Of a stretch of DNA of 64,000 nt, positions 18,961 through 27,551 are shown piece after piece. The stretch is taken from NCBI GenBank assembly GCA_023898685.1, contig CP060234.1, positions 1,736,001-1,800,000 on the forward strand, read 5' to 3'. The DNA is from Phycisphaeraceae bacterium. Its GTDB lineage: Bacteria; Planctomycetota; Phycisphaerae; Phycisphaerales; UBA1924. A program made the position numbers and the translations under genes. The notes beneath the pieces are model-generated. The model saw nothing but the letters and a program-made list of their open reading frames with translations, was not told where the DNA came from and searched no databases. Within the stretch, counting starts at the first letter, position 1; each line of letters opens with the position of its first letter.

Positions 18961-21420
18961 TCACGAGGCGATTGGCGTGACACGCGCGGACCGCGCGATC
19001 GACTCGCCGAGGAACCCGACGATCCCCTCGGCCGCCCGCTCATAGGTGAATGCCGCCTCGACCAGCTTGCGGGCGTGCTCGACGCGTGCTCGACGCCAGC
19101 CCGGGTCTTCCTTCGCACGGGTCAGCAGGGCGTCGAGTTCGTCGGGCGTACGGAAGAACGACTCGCTCAGCGCGTCGATGAACCGGACCTGGTCCCACGT
19201 CGTGTCGAGCTCTCGTATGTCGGGCAGCACCTCGACGTCGCGCCCGTTCCTCCAGGGGATCAGCCCGGTCTCGAGCGCCCGCATCGCGTCGTCCCAGACC
19301 TCGCACTCGCCGGTCTGCGCCCGCGAACCGGTGAGGCGCGAAGCGAGTCGCTGCGCGACCGACAGGGACGTCGCGACGATCGGGTCGTCCCAAGGCCCGA
19401 CGTGAAGCCTCCGATCGTCGAGCAGCGAGCATGTCGGCAACATCGACAACCGCGCTTGTTCGCGGGCCGGGCGGAACGCGCCCGCCACATCCTCGGGCCT
19501 GAACAGCATCGCGGGCATCGAGCCGGCCAGCAGGCATTCGTGCAGGCGCTGGTGGAAGATCCACGCGGCGCTGACGTGCAGCGTCAATGCCGCGTTGCTG
19601 TAAAGCTCGCGGAGCGCCGCGCCATGCTCGATCTGGCCGATGCTGTACTTCCCGAGGCGGGGGTGGCCCTCCCATCCCTTGCCCGCGACGACGAGCCGGG
19701 CGCCCCGCCGCTCGGCGAGATCAGCCGCCCACCCGATCGTGCGGTGGCGCAGCAGGCGGTCGACCAGCGGGCGGGCCGCCTGCTGGTGCAGCGAGCCCGC
19801 GTTGTCGCCCATCGGGTTGATGTTGAAGTGCTCGAGCACGGGGCGGATGGTCCGTCGGATCCAGTCGTCGAGGAACCCCGAGTCCCACGTGTCGAGCCGG
19901 CCCGCGAGCTGCTCGCCCATCGCGTTGAGCAGGCCCTTCGGCCCGCCCGAGGCGACGCACTCGTTGTCGAGCCGCTCGGCCATCTCCCGCGGTGTCTCGC
20001 CGTGGTTGGTGACGACGAGCAGGTCGTGAGCCGGGTTGTCGCGGATCTCGGCTCTGAACTTGGCGCTCGACGCCGGCACGCCGAACCGCAGGCAGCGGTT
20101 GTCCGGGTAGCGGTATTGCTTGCAGAGCTGGGCGAACACGCTGCCCACGACGATCGTGAGCGGGTCCACGTCCGCGCCCGCGTCCGGAGTGAACAGGTGG
20201 GGCATCGCGTCCTGGATCCAGCACACGTGCGGCACCTGCCTGGGCATGCACCGCGCGACGTGCGAACGCGTGTAGTTGATGATCACGACGAAGTCGGGCT
20301 GGAAGTCCCCGAAGGCTCTCGCCATCGCCAGCCCGTCGCGGCAGGAGCAGTCGTCGGTCTCGATCAGCAGGCGGGCCCGCACGCCCAGCTTCTCGAATGC
20401 GTCGCGGATGTCGGCCGAGGAATGGCGGATGAACGTGGAGAAGCGGGTGGTCACGATCAGTGCTCGCAGCGGCTCGTCCTCGCCGGCGCTCGCTCGCCTG
20501 AACCGCTCGGCCCACCACGCGGCATCGCGTCCCGCGTACACGGCCTGGTTCGCGGCGCGCGCCTCGCGGTACGCGTCCCCGCGGGCGCGGACCATGCCGT
20601 CCAGTCGGCCCTGGAGATCGCTCGACGCCCCGGCGGGCGTGTCGGCGAGGCAGTTGAACTTCGACCAGTCGTCCTCCCGCTCCCGGAGCAGCACGAGCAG
20701 CCGTTCGACCGCATCGGAGCCGACGTGAAAGTACGTGCGGTCTTGTGCGACGAACTCAGAGAAGTCGTTGCCCGCCAGGGCGTCGAGCAACGCGTCTGGC
20801 TCCGGCTCGATGACGTGCAGCGCCGCCCAGGATCCGTTCGGCAGGCGCGGGTAGCGATCGAAGAGATCGCGCAGGGCCGCGGCGCTCGCGACGCCCTCGA
20901 CGATCACGGGGCTGGGCGGGCCCCCGCCGACGGACTTGTTCGGGGGCAGTTGCCGGCGTGCGGCTCGACCACGTTCATCGCCAAACCGGAGGAACGCGCC
21001 GGGTTCGTCGATGTCCTTAGTGGGGTCGATGCAGACCAGGTTGCCGTCTTTGGCGCGGAACCAGCGGCGGTCACCCTGGCGCGCCGACCACGCCTCGAAG
21101 CGGGGTCCGAGCTGCCGGGCGAGATCCTTGCTCGCCGTCAGCGCGGCCCGGGCATTCTGGATGCGCTCCTCGACGCGCAGCTCGCTGGGCCCCAGCGTCG
21201 GCAATGCTTCGCGGATCTTCGTAATGACCGGCGCCAGCTCTTTCGTCGCGGGGATCGTCGCGGTCCACGCCTCGACCAGTTCGCGCAGCCCCAGCGCCCC
21301 CATCGCGCGCGCGATCAGCACCCGCTGCGTCGCATCGCCGCTCCGCCGGAGCTCGGCCATGGCGTTGGAGGCCACCGCCCACGGATCGGCTCGGCTTGTC
21401 TGGGGGGCAACCCGGCTCAT
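18961..21420 (-). CDS. Large CgeB-like glycosyltransferase with Maf-like N-terminal half
   Basis: An 819-residue soluble protein. Residues about 170-245 (SPVIVEGVASAAALRDLF, LHVIEPEPDALLDALAG, RTYFHVGSDAVERL) resemble the N-terminal fold of Maf/CgeB-type flagellin and surface-glycan glycosyltransferases. Residues about 319-720 form a GT-B-like region: LIVTTRFSTFIRHSSADI, DFVVIINYTRSHV, VCWIQDAMPHLF and, towards the end, GWAADLAERRGARLVVAGKG plus a nucleotide-sugar-binding helix HQRLHECLLAGSMPAML like CgeB/Glyco_trans_1_2. Donor and acceptor are unknown. The frame extends upstream to 21660 but ATG 21420 fits codon use and leaves 101 bp to the divergent gene at 21522. It probably belongs with the glycan island on its right. 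Confidence 0.75.
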   Translation of the reverse strand: MSRVAPQTSRADPWAVASNAMAELRRSGDATQRVLIARAMGALGLRELVEAWTATIPATKELAPVITKIREALPTLGPSELRVEERIQNARAALTASKDLARQLGPRFEAWSARQGDRRWFRAKDGNLVCIDPTKDIDEPGAFLRFGDERGRAARRQLPPNKSVGGGPPSPVIVEGVASAAALRDLFDRYPRLPNGSWAALHVIEPEPDALLDALAGNDFSEFVAQDRTYFHVGSDAVERLLVLLREREDDWSKFNCLADTPAGASSDLQGRLDGMVRARGDAYREARAANQAVYAGRDAAWWAERFRRASAGEDEPLRALIVTTRFSTFIRHSSADIRDAFEKLGVRARLLIETDDCSCRDGLAMARAFGDFQPDFVVIINYTRSHVARCMPRQVPHVCWIQDAMPHLFTPDAGADVDPLTIVVGSVFAQLCKQYRYPDNRCLRFGVPASSAKFRAEIRDNPAHDLLVVTNHGETPREMAERLDNECVASGGPKGLLNAMGEQLAGRLDTWDSGFLDDWIRRTIRPVLEHFNINPMGDNAGSLHQQAARPLVDRLLRHRTIGWAADLAERRGARLVVAGKGWEGHPRLGKYSIGQIEHGAALRELYSNAALTLHVSAAWIFHQRLHECLLAGSMPAMLFRPEDVAGAFRPAREQARLSMLPTCSLLDDRRLHVGPWDDPIVATSLSVAQRLASRLTGSRAQTGECEVWDDAMRALETGLIPWRNGRDVEVLPDIRELDTTWDQVRFIDALSESFFRTPDELDALLTRAKEDPGWRRARVEHARKLVEAAFTYERAAEGIVGFLGESIARSARVTPIAS

Positions 21421-21521
21421 CGCCCTGCCATCGACCGGATCCCCCGAGAATCGGCAGAATTCGCCCCGCGAGCCGGGCCTAAAAGTGCCGTGGGGGGCTC
21501 GGCCCCGTCGATACATCCGGG

Positions 21522-22649
21522 GTGAGTCTGCGCCCGCCCCAGGTCTGGTTCGTGCTGCCCAGCGCCAATGCCGAGAACTGCCGGCGACGCCTGCCCGCGT
21601 GGCGTGACCTGGGCTACCGCATCGCGGTGCTCCAGGACCGGGTGCGCTTCGAAGCCCCATGCGACGTGGTGATCCGCCGCGACCGCTACCCGGGCTGGGG
21701 TGCGTCGGTCAACGCGATGTTCCGCGAGGTCGTGCCCGCTGATTGCCCGGTCATCGTCTCGGGGGGCGACGACATGCTGCCCGACCCGAGCAGGCGGGCG
21801 GGCGAGATCGCCGAAGAATTCCTCGACCATTTCGCCGGCAGCTTCGGCGTCATGCAGCCCACGGGCGATGACTTCGAGGCGACGGCGCAGATCTGCGGCA
21901 GCCCCTGGATGGGGCGCGAATGGTTGGAGCGGATGTACGCGGGGCGGGGCGGCATGAGCGAGGCCTACGTCCACCAATACGCCGACGACGAACTGTTCTG
22001 GGTGAGCCGATGCGCCAGTCGGCTCTGGATCCGCCCCGACCTGACGCAGCGTCACGAGCACTTCCGGCGGACGAACGAGCCCGCGCCGCGCTACTGGGCC
22101 GAATCGGCCGGTGCGAACGACGAGGCGGACTGCCTGACCTTCATCGCCCGCAGCCGGGCGGGGTTCCCGGGGGCTTCCCCCGCCGACGAGCCCGGGCTGC
22201 TCGACATGGACGTTTTCGAGCGCGAATACACGGGGCGAGCCGAGGCGTGGTACCGCTCGCGCTACGCCGGTTCAGGAGACACGGCACACAACGCCGAGCC
22301 GTCGCGCCGGATGCGAGACGCATTGGCCCTCTGCGCCGCCGAAGGCCTACACCGCGTGGCGATCTTTGGCGCAGGGCAGCACACGGCCCGCGCGGCGGAT
22401 GCCCTCCGTGACCCACCCGTCGAGATCGCCGCGATCATCGACGACGACGCCGACCGCATCGGGCGTCGGCTCTGGAACTTCCCGATCGTCTCACGCGAGC
22501 GGGCGATAGAGCTGAATCTCGACGCCGTGGTGCTCTCGTCCGACGCGATGGAGGCGAGGCTGGTGGGTCGGGCGGCGCCGCTCGCCTCGGCGGGCGTCCG
22601 CGTGGTCAGCCTGTACGGCGCGGACCGACAGGTCCGGGCGGGAGCGTGA
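21522..22649 (+). CDS. Putative GT-A glycosyltransferase with C-terminal Rossmann module
   Basis: A 375-residue protein with two parts. Residues 1-~200 look like a GT-A nucleotide-sugar transferase: beta strands PQVWFVLPSAN and CDVVIRRDR, a metal-binding-like VSGGDDMLPD and YADDELFWVSR. Residues ~270-365 form a Rossmann-like module beginning RVAIFGAGQHT, then IIDDDADRIG and VVLSSDAMEA. A very similar module ends the protein encoded at 25322-26833. GTG at 21522 has no clear ribosome site. It is the first gene of a five-gene plus-strand operon (21522-26833) with gaps of 3 bp or overlaps throughout. The sugar is unknown. Confidence 0.7.
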   Translation: MSLRPPQVWFVLPSANAENCRRRLPAWRDLGYRIAVLQDRVRFEAPCDVVIRRDRYPGWGASVNAMFREVVPADCPVIVSGGDDMLPDPSRRAGEIAEEFLDHFAGSFGVMQPTGDDFEATAQICGSPWMGREWLERMYAGRGGMSEAYVHQYADDELFWVSRCASRLWIRPDLTQRHEHFRRTNEPAPRYWAESAGANDEADCLTFIARSRAGFPGASPADEPGLLDMDVFEREYTGRAEAWYRSRYAGSGDTAHNAEPSRRMRDALALCAAEGLHRVAIFGAGQHTARAADALRDPPVEIAAIIDDDADRIGRRLWNFPIVSRERAIELNLDAVVLSSDAMEARLVGRAAPLASAGVRVVSLYGADRQVRAGA

Positions 22650-22652
22650 GCG

Positions 22653-23399
22653 ATGTGGGTCTTCGCGGGCGGCATGTTCCGATCGGGTTCGACGCTGCAA
22701 TACCAGATTGTCTCGACGCTGATCGAGCAGGCGGGGCTGGGGCGGCGCGTCGAGTGGCGCATGCCCGAGGAATTCGTCCAACTCGCCGACGAGACGGGCG
22801 AGCCCGACGAGATGCTGGTGTTCAAGACCCACGTCTGCAAGCACCCCATGCGCGAACGCCTCCGCGACGGTCGTGCCCTCGCCGTCGCGGCCCACCGCGA
22901 CCTGCGTGATGTGATCGTCAGCGGGGCCGACAAGGACGGGCGCGAACTCACCCCCGACTACTGCCGCGAGTTGGCGGGGGGCTGCCTCGCCTGCTACAAC
23001 GGCTGGCCCACGTGCGACGCGATCCGCTGGTGGCCTTACGACCGGCTCACCCACGACACGGCTTCTGTCACGCTCGAGATGGCCGGGCATCTGGATCTGC
23101 CCTGCACGCCCGACCTGGCGCGCGCCCTCGCCGACGAGTTTGCCCCCGACCGCCAGCGCCGCCGCATCGACGACGCCGTGCGCGAGGGGCAGATGGTCGC
23201 CGCGAGGCCGGGCGGGCGGCTCCGTCATACCAGGGGCGACCTGCTCCACCCCAACCATCTCAAGGACGGGCGCACGGGCAAGTGGCGCGACCGGCTCTCC
23301 CCTGAGTCGCTCGCGGTAATCGAGGAAGTCGCGGGCGAATGGCTCACAACACACGGCTACGAACTCTCCGGGAACGTGATCAGAAAGGCCGCGATATGA
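22653..23399 (+). CDS. PAPS-dependent sulfotransferase family protein
   Basis: A 248-residue sulfotransferase-fold enzyme expected to move a sulfate from PAPS to a hydroxyl or amine, here probably on a glycan. The 5'-phosphosulfate loop is GGMFRSGSTLQYQI at residues 6-19. The 3'-phosphate region is AAHRDLRDVIVSG, with the Arg and Ser expected of PAPS binding. A late HPNHLKDGRTGKWRD segment resembles the RKGxxGDWK end of the family. The gene begins 3 bp after the preceding stop and overlaps the next gene by 4 bp (ATGA). Confidence 0.82.
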   Translation: MWVFAGGMFRSGSTLQYQIVSTLIEQAGLGRRVEWRMPEEFVQLADETGEPDEMLVFKTHVCKHPMRERLRDGRALAVAAHRDLRDVIVSGADKDGRELTPDYCRELAGGCLACYNGWPTCDAIRWWPYDRLTHDTASVTLEMAGHLDLPCTPDLARALADEFAPDRQRRRIDDAVREGQMVAARPGGRLRHTRGDLLHPNHLKDGRTGKWRDRLSPESLAVIEEVAGEWLTTHGYELSGNVIRKAAI

Positions 23400-24313
23400 A
23401 GCTCGTCGGGTTGATGCACGTGCGCAACGAGCAGTGGATACTCGAGTGCGCCCTGCCCGCGGCCCTGCGGTTCGTCGACGAGATCGTCGTGCTCGACCAC
23501 GAGTCGACCGACCGCACGCCCCGGATCATCGATCGTGTTGATCGCGACCACCCGGGCCGCGTGCACCGCGCCGAGTGGACCGGGCGGCACTACAACGAGA
23601 TGGGCATCCGGCAGCGCTCGCTCGAGGCGGGGCGCGAGGCGGGCGGCACGCATTTCTTCTGGATCGACGCCGACGAGATCGTCACCGCGAACCTCATCGA
23701 GCCCATCCGCACATGGATCGCCGACCTTGCCCCGGGCGAGCGCCTCGAACTGCCCTGGCTCGCGATGTGGGCCAGCCTCGATCGATTCCGCGACGACGAC
23801 AGCGTCTGGACCAACAACTTCAAAGCGTTCGCCTTCGCCGACCACCCCGATCTGTGCTATCGCTCCCAGCGGGACGGCTACGACATGCATCAGCAGACGC
23901 CCAACGGCGTGCGCTCAAGACCGATCCGCCGCCCCCTCGCCGACCAGTCGCGGGGCGGCGTGATGCACCTCCAGTTCGCCAACCGCCGCCGTCTAATCGC
24001 CAAGCACGCGTGGTACAAGATGTCCGAAACGGTCCGCTTCCCGGGCCGCAAGCCCGCTGCCCAGATCGACGCGACCTACAACCAGGCCCTCGACGAGACC
24101 GGGCTCCGCCTCGCCGACACCCCGCCCGAGTGGTGGGGGGCTTACGACGATCTGCGGGGGCTCATCTCGATGGACGACCAGCCATGGCACGAACTCGAGG
24201 TGCTCCGCTTCTGGCAGGAACAAGGCCACGAAGCATTCGCCGGACTGAACCTCTGGGGCCTGCCCCAGAGGCTCGCGAGCGAGAGCAACGGCGGAGAGGA
24301 GGCCGCGGCGTGA
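23396..24313 (+). CDS. Family 2-type glycosyltransferase
   Basis: A 305-residue cytoplasmic glycosyltransferase with a GT-A fold. It opens KLVGLMHVRNEQWILECAL, has a first acidic motif VVLDHESTDRTP and the DxD-type metal site FFWIDADEI, which binds the nucleotide-sugar diphosphate through a divalent cation. The C-terminal half is Trp- and His-rich, including MHLQFANRRRLIAKHAWY. ATG 23396 overlaps the sulfotransferase stop, and its own stop overlaps the next start (GTGA), so expression is translationally coupled. Donor and acceptor are unknown. Confidence 0.85.
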   Translation: MKLVGLMHVRNEQWILECALPAALRFVDEIVVLDHESTDRTPRIIDRVDRDHPGRVHRAEWTGRHYNEMGIRQRSLEAGREAGGTHFFWIDADEIVTANLIEPIRTWIADLAPGERLELPWLAMWASLDRFRDDDSVWTNNFKAFAFADHPDLCYRSQRDGYDMHQQTPNGVRSRPIRRPLADQSRGGVMHLQFANRRRLIAKHAWYKMSETVRFPGRKPAAQIDATYNQALDETGLRLADTPPEWWGAYDDLRGLISMDDQPWHELEVLRFWQEQGHEAFAGLNLWGLPQRLASESNGGEEAAA

Positions 24314-25329
24314 GGCCCTTCCACGTCCTCGTCACCGGGCTCCTCCGCACGCCCGATCTGCTCGAGCGCGGCGTCACGTCGTGGAACGCGATGCGCGAGC
24401 GACGGCTTGTCGGCCGCGTGCTCATGGTGACCTGGCAGAGCGAGGCCGATCGCGACCCGGACACATGCGCCCGCCTGCGAGACCTCGGTGTCGAACTGAT
24501 CGTCCGCCCCGACCCACCGATCCGTGGCATCGGCAACGTCTGGCCCCAGATGCTCGCGATGGACATCGGCCTCGACCACCTTGACCCCGACGCCCGTGTC
24601 TTCAAGACCCGCGCCGACCTGTGGCTCGACCCTGCCCTCCTCGAAGCAATCGCGACCACCCCGGGCTACCTCGACCTCGAACTGCCCCCCGGCGCCTCGC
24701 GCGTCTTCGACCAGCGCGTCTGGGTCCCCTGGTTCGAGCTCACGACGGCCTTCTACATGTCCGACGAGTGCCTGTTCGGGCTTGCCCGCGACCTCCGCAA
24801 GCTGATCAACTTCGACGAGTCCTACTCGCTGCGCTACCCCGTCTCCTGCGGCATCACCCACTACCGCCGCTACCTCCACCCCTTCCGCGCGATCACCGAC
24901 GCCTTCGAACCCTTCCTCCTGCGCTACACCGACACGGGCCTTGGCACGCCAACCCGGTGGGATCGGCTCGCCTCGCTGCTCGCCGACGACGCCTACCTGC
25001 GGTGCCTCGCCTCGGCCTACGCCGCCTACGCCTCGCACTTCCGGTTCGACAGCCCGGACGGAGCGCTCGAGTTCCGCCACTGGTCGAGCGGTGTCCCCCA
25101 GCCGCTGTTCGCACCACTCGCCGAGTCGTTCGCCCCGGCGCAGGCCGGGCTCAAGCTGGGCCAGCTGTTCTGCAACGCCGACCGCTGGCTGCACGCCCTG
25201 CTCGCGGGCGAGCTGCCCCGCGATGAGCTGGGCGATCGTTTCGCCGAGCAACTCGGGCACGCCCGGGCCGACGGCTTGGCCTGGAACCGCCCCCGGGCCG
25301 ATCTGACGCGGGAGCGGCGCGTTGCCTGA
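24310..25329 (+). CDS. WavE-like glycosyltransferase
   Basis: A 339-residue protein. The segment GIGNVWPQMLAMDIGLD followed by RVFKTRADLWLDPALL matches the pattern of WavE-type lipopolysaccharide-core glycosyltransferases, where a Gln/Arg region precedes the KTRxD motif. Other features are a Tyr-rich middle (YPVSCGITHYRRY) and a helical C-terminal third. No signal peptide or membrane helix is seen. The GTG start overlaps the upstream stop by 4 bp. The assignment rests mainly on KTRAD and context, so the family is probable, not certain. Confidence 0.7.
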   Translation: MRPFHVLVTGLLRTPDLLERGVTSWNAMRERRLVGRVLMVTWQSEADRDPDTCARLRDLGVELIVRPDPPIRGIGNVWPQMLAMDIGLDHLDPDARVFKTRADLWLDPALLEAIATTPGYLDLELPPGASRVFDQRVWVPWFELTTAFYMSDECLFGLARDLRKLINFDESYSLRYPVSCGITHYRRYLHPFRAITDAFEPFLLRYTDTGLGTPTRWDRLASLLADDAYLRCLASAYAAYASHFRFDSPDGALEFRHWSSGVPQPLFAPLAESFAPAQAGLKLGQLFCNADRWLHALLAGELPRDELGDRFAEQLGHARADGLAWNRPRADLTRERRVA

Positions 25330-26833
25330 CCAGCCAACACAGCCGGCCCCCCCGATCGGCCTCGTGATCGCCCTGCCGCACGGGTTCGAGCTGGGAGGCG
25401 TGACGACCTGGGCGAAGCGGACCCGCGACGCGCTGGCGGCGCGCGGCGGCCTGTGTGAACTCGTCGGCCCCGGGATCAACGGGACGGCCGAACGCCTCGG
25501 CCTCGATGATTTCGTCCGGCTGTTCGCGGAATCAATCGAGCGTCTGCGAGGATGTGGCGCGGGGCCCATCGTGCTCGCCCCCCAGCTCTCTGGCGAGGCG
25601 TACGCGGCAGCCTGCGTCGCCGCACACCATGATCCGGGCGATGGCATCCGCGTCGTCGGCTGGATGCACACCGACATCCGCTACGACACCGAGCTCATCC
25701 GCCGCTTCGCGCCCGCCCTCTCGCGGGTCTTCTGCGTGAGCCTGGCCTCGGCCGACCATCTCCGACGCGAGCGGGCCTGCGATCCCGACTGCCTCCGCGT
25801 CATTCGCACGGGCGTGCCGGTCGACGCCGCGGCGCCGGTCGCCACCGGCCCGGCCCACGACCCCATCCGCCTGCTCTACGTGGGCCGGCTGGACGCGTTC
25901 CAGAAGCGCGCGGGCGCCACTCTCGGCGTCGTGCGTCTCCTGCGAAAGCGGGGCCGGGCGTGCGAGCTCACCATCATCGGTGATGGACCCTCGCGCGATG
26001 CCACGCAGCGCGAGGCCGAGCGGCTCGGCGGCGTCACCATGCCCGGGCCGGTCGACGCCGACCGGATCGGTGCGGTCTACGCCGACCACGACCTGCTGCT
26101 CATGCCCTCGCGCTCCGAAGGGCTCGGGCTTGCACGCATCGAGGCGGCCGCCCACGGCTGTGTGCCGCTTGTCACGCCCGGCGGGGCCGCGGAGGGAATC
26201 CGGGGCGGAACCGACGGTGTCGTGGTGGAGTGTCCCCCGGACGCGGGTGACGCCGAGACCGCCGAGCGCTTCGCCGACGCGATCGCGGGCCTGCCCGCCG
26301 CCCACCTCGGCCCGATGCGGGCCCGTTGCGTCGAATCCGCCCGGGCGATCTTCGGGATGGATGCATTTGCCCATAGCCTGGTGGCGGAGTTGCATGCGTT
26401 GCACTCGCAGGAGCCCGACAGAGGCGCCCGGGCCGCGATCGCACGCGACCCCGCCCACGCCGCGGCCTTCACCGTGCCGGACGATTTCGAGACCCGCCTC
26501 GCCGCGGCCACTCGCGATCTCGCCGGTCGGCGGATCATCCTCCATGGCGCCGGCGCCCACACCCGAGCGATCTGGGAATCGCTGCACGAGCTCGGCCTGC
26601 GCATCGCCGCGGTCGCCGACGACGACCCCGAGCGGTGGGGGGCCACCATCCTCGGCGTTCCGGTCATCGCGCCCGCCGACGCCGGCGATCACGACGCCGG
26701 GGTCGTGCTCATCAGTTCATGGCTGCACGAGGACGCGATCTGGGCCCGACGCCAGGTCTACGAGGACGCCGGCTTGCACGTCCGGCGAATCTACGACCGG
26801 GTGACGGAGCATGCTTCGCAATCCGCCGCCTGA
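25322..26833 (+). CDS. GT4-type glycosyltransferase with C-terminal Rossmann module
   Basis: A 503-residue protein. Residues ~10-370 form a GT-B retaining glycosyltransferase of the GT4 kind: Gly-rich N-terminal loop HGFELGGVTTWAKR, LLYVGRLDAFQKRAG, ELTIIGDGPSRD and the donor-binding MPSRSEGLGLARIEAAAHG with the paired Glu residues of E-x7-E. Residues ~400-495 add a Rossmann-like module (IILHGAGAHTRAIWESL, VADDDPERWGATILG) that also ends the product of 21522-22649. TTG at 25322 is used as start with GGAG about 10 nt upstream; it overlaps the upstream gene by 8 bp. Last gene of the plus-strand glycan operon. Confidence 0.85.
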   Translation: MPDQPTQPAPPIGLVIALPHGFELGGVTTWAKRTRDALAARGGLCELVGPGINGTAERLGLDDFVRLFAESIERLRGCGAGPIVLAPQLSGEAYAAACVAAHHDPGDGIRVVGWMHTDIRYDTELIRRFAPALSRVFCVSLASADHLRRERACDPDCLRVIRTGVPVDAAAPVATGPAHDPIRLLYVGRLDAFQKRAGATLGVVRLLRKRGRACELTIIGDGPSRDATQREAERLGGVTMPGPVDADRIGAVYADHDLLLMPSRSEGLGLARIEAAAHGCVPLVTPGGAAEGIRGGTDGVVVECPPDAGDAETAERFADAIAGLPAAHLGPMRARCVESARAIFGMDAFAHSLVAELHALHSQEPDRGARAAIARDPAHAAAFTVPDDFETRLAAATRDLAGRRIILHGAGAHTRAIWESLHELGLRIAAVADDDPERWGATILGVPVIAPADAGDHDAGVVLISSWLHEDAIWARRQVYEDAGLHVRRIYDRVTEHASQSAA

Positions 26834-26870
26834 GCGCACGCGGCGTGATCGGCCCCTCGCCTGACCCAAG

Positions 26871-27551
26871 TCACTCGACCTCGAACACCCGAAGCCGATC
26901 CTTCTCGATCGACATCCAGCACGACGGATCCCGCCGCAGCTCCTGTGTGAACTTCCAAGGCCCCCCGTCGGTGTCGACGTACATCAGGTCGGGCCCCCGG
27001 TCGAACGCGCAGTTGTGGAACCCCACGCTCGCCCCGGGTCGCAGCAGGGGCCGCACGAGCCCGAAGTCCTCCTTCACCGCCTCGTACGCGTGGTTCGCGT
27101 CGATGAACACGACGTCGAACCGCTCGCCCTCGAGCGCCGGCGCAACTTCGGTCCACGCCCCCTTGATCAGCCGCACATCGGGCCCGAGCGCCGCCTGCAC
27201 GTCGGCGATGCGGAACGACCCGCTCATGTGCGTGTTCTCCTCGTCGGGCCGCCAGTCCTCGAAGAGATCGACCCCCGTGAATTCGGTGCCCCGGCAGTTG
27301 CGCTTCAGGAAGTGGATCGTGCCCCCCGCCAGCACCCCGATCTCGAGGTAGCGGCACGCTCGGCCGTCGCGCTCCGCCCGACGCTCCGCCTCGCGCAGCG
27401 CCGCCAGCAGCCCGAACCGCTCGCCCTCGGTCAGGTCGCTGCACAGGATCGTGTCGGGGTCGCGCAGCCCCCCGCCCTGGTAGTCGGGCCTCGTCCTGGC
27501 CAGCTCGCCCAGGTGCTCTCGGATCTGGCTCGGTTCTCTCACCGCCATCAT
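26871..27551 (-). CDS. Class I SAM-dependent methyltransferase
   Basis: A 226-residue methyltransferase of the Methyltransf_24 type common in glycan clusters. SAM-binding motif I is YLEIGVLAGGTIHFL, motif II FTGVDLFEDW, then DVRLIKGAW and DVVFIDANHAYEAVKEDF with the acidic residue and catalytic-site His. A PLLRPGASVGFHNC segment follows. The substrate is probably a sugar of the island's product, inferred from context only. Its ATG overlaps the stop of the upstream nucleotidyltransferase-HAD gene (ATGA), and it is the last gene of the minus-strand operon starting at 30702. It converges with the plus-strand operon 37 bp away. Confidence 0.85.
   Translation of the reverse strand: MMAVREPSQIREHLGELARTRPDYQGGGLRDPDTILCSDLTEGERFGLLAALREAERRAERDGRACRYLEIGVLAGGTIHFLKRNCRGTEFTGVDLFEDWRPDEENTHMSGSFRIADVQAALGPDVRLIKGAWTEVAPALEGERFDVVFIDANHAYEAVKEDFGLVRPLLRPGASVGFHNCAFDRGPDLMYVDTDGGPWKFTQELRRDPSCWMSIEKDRLRVFEVE

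Noticed and set aside
19075..21525. 816-codon plus-strand open frame opposite the CgeB-like gene
   Set aside because: It has no recognisable motifs and a shadow-like composition; the minus strand carries clear glycosyltransferase motifs.
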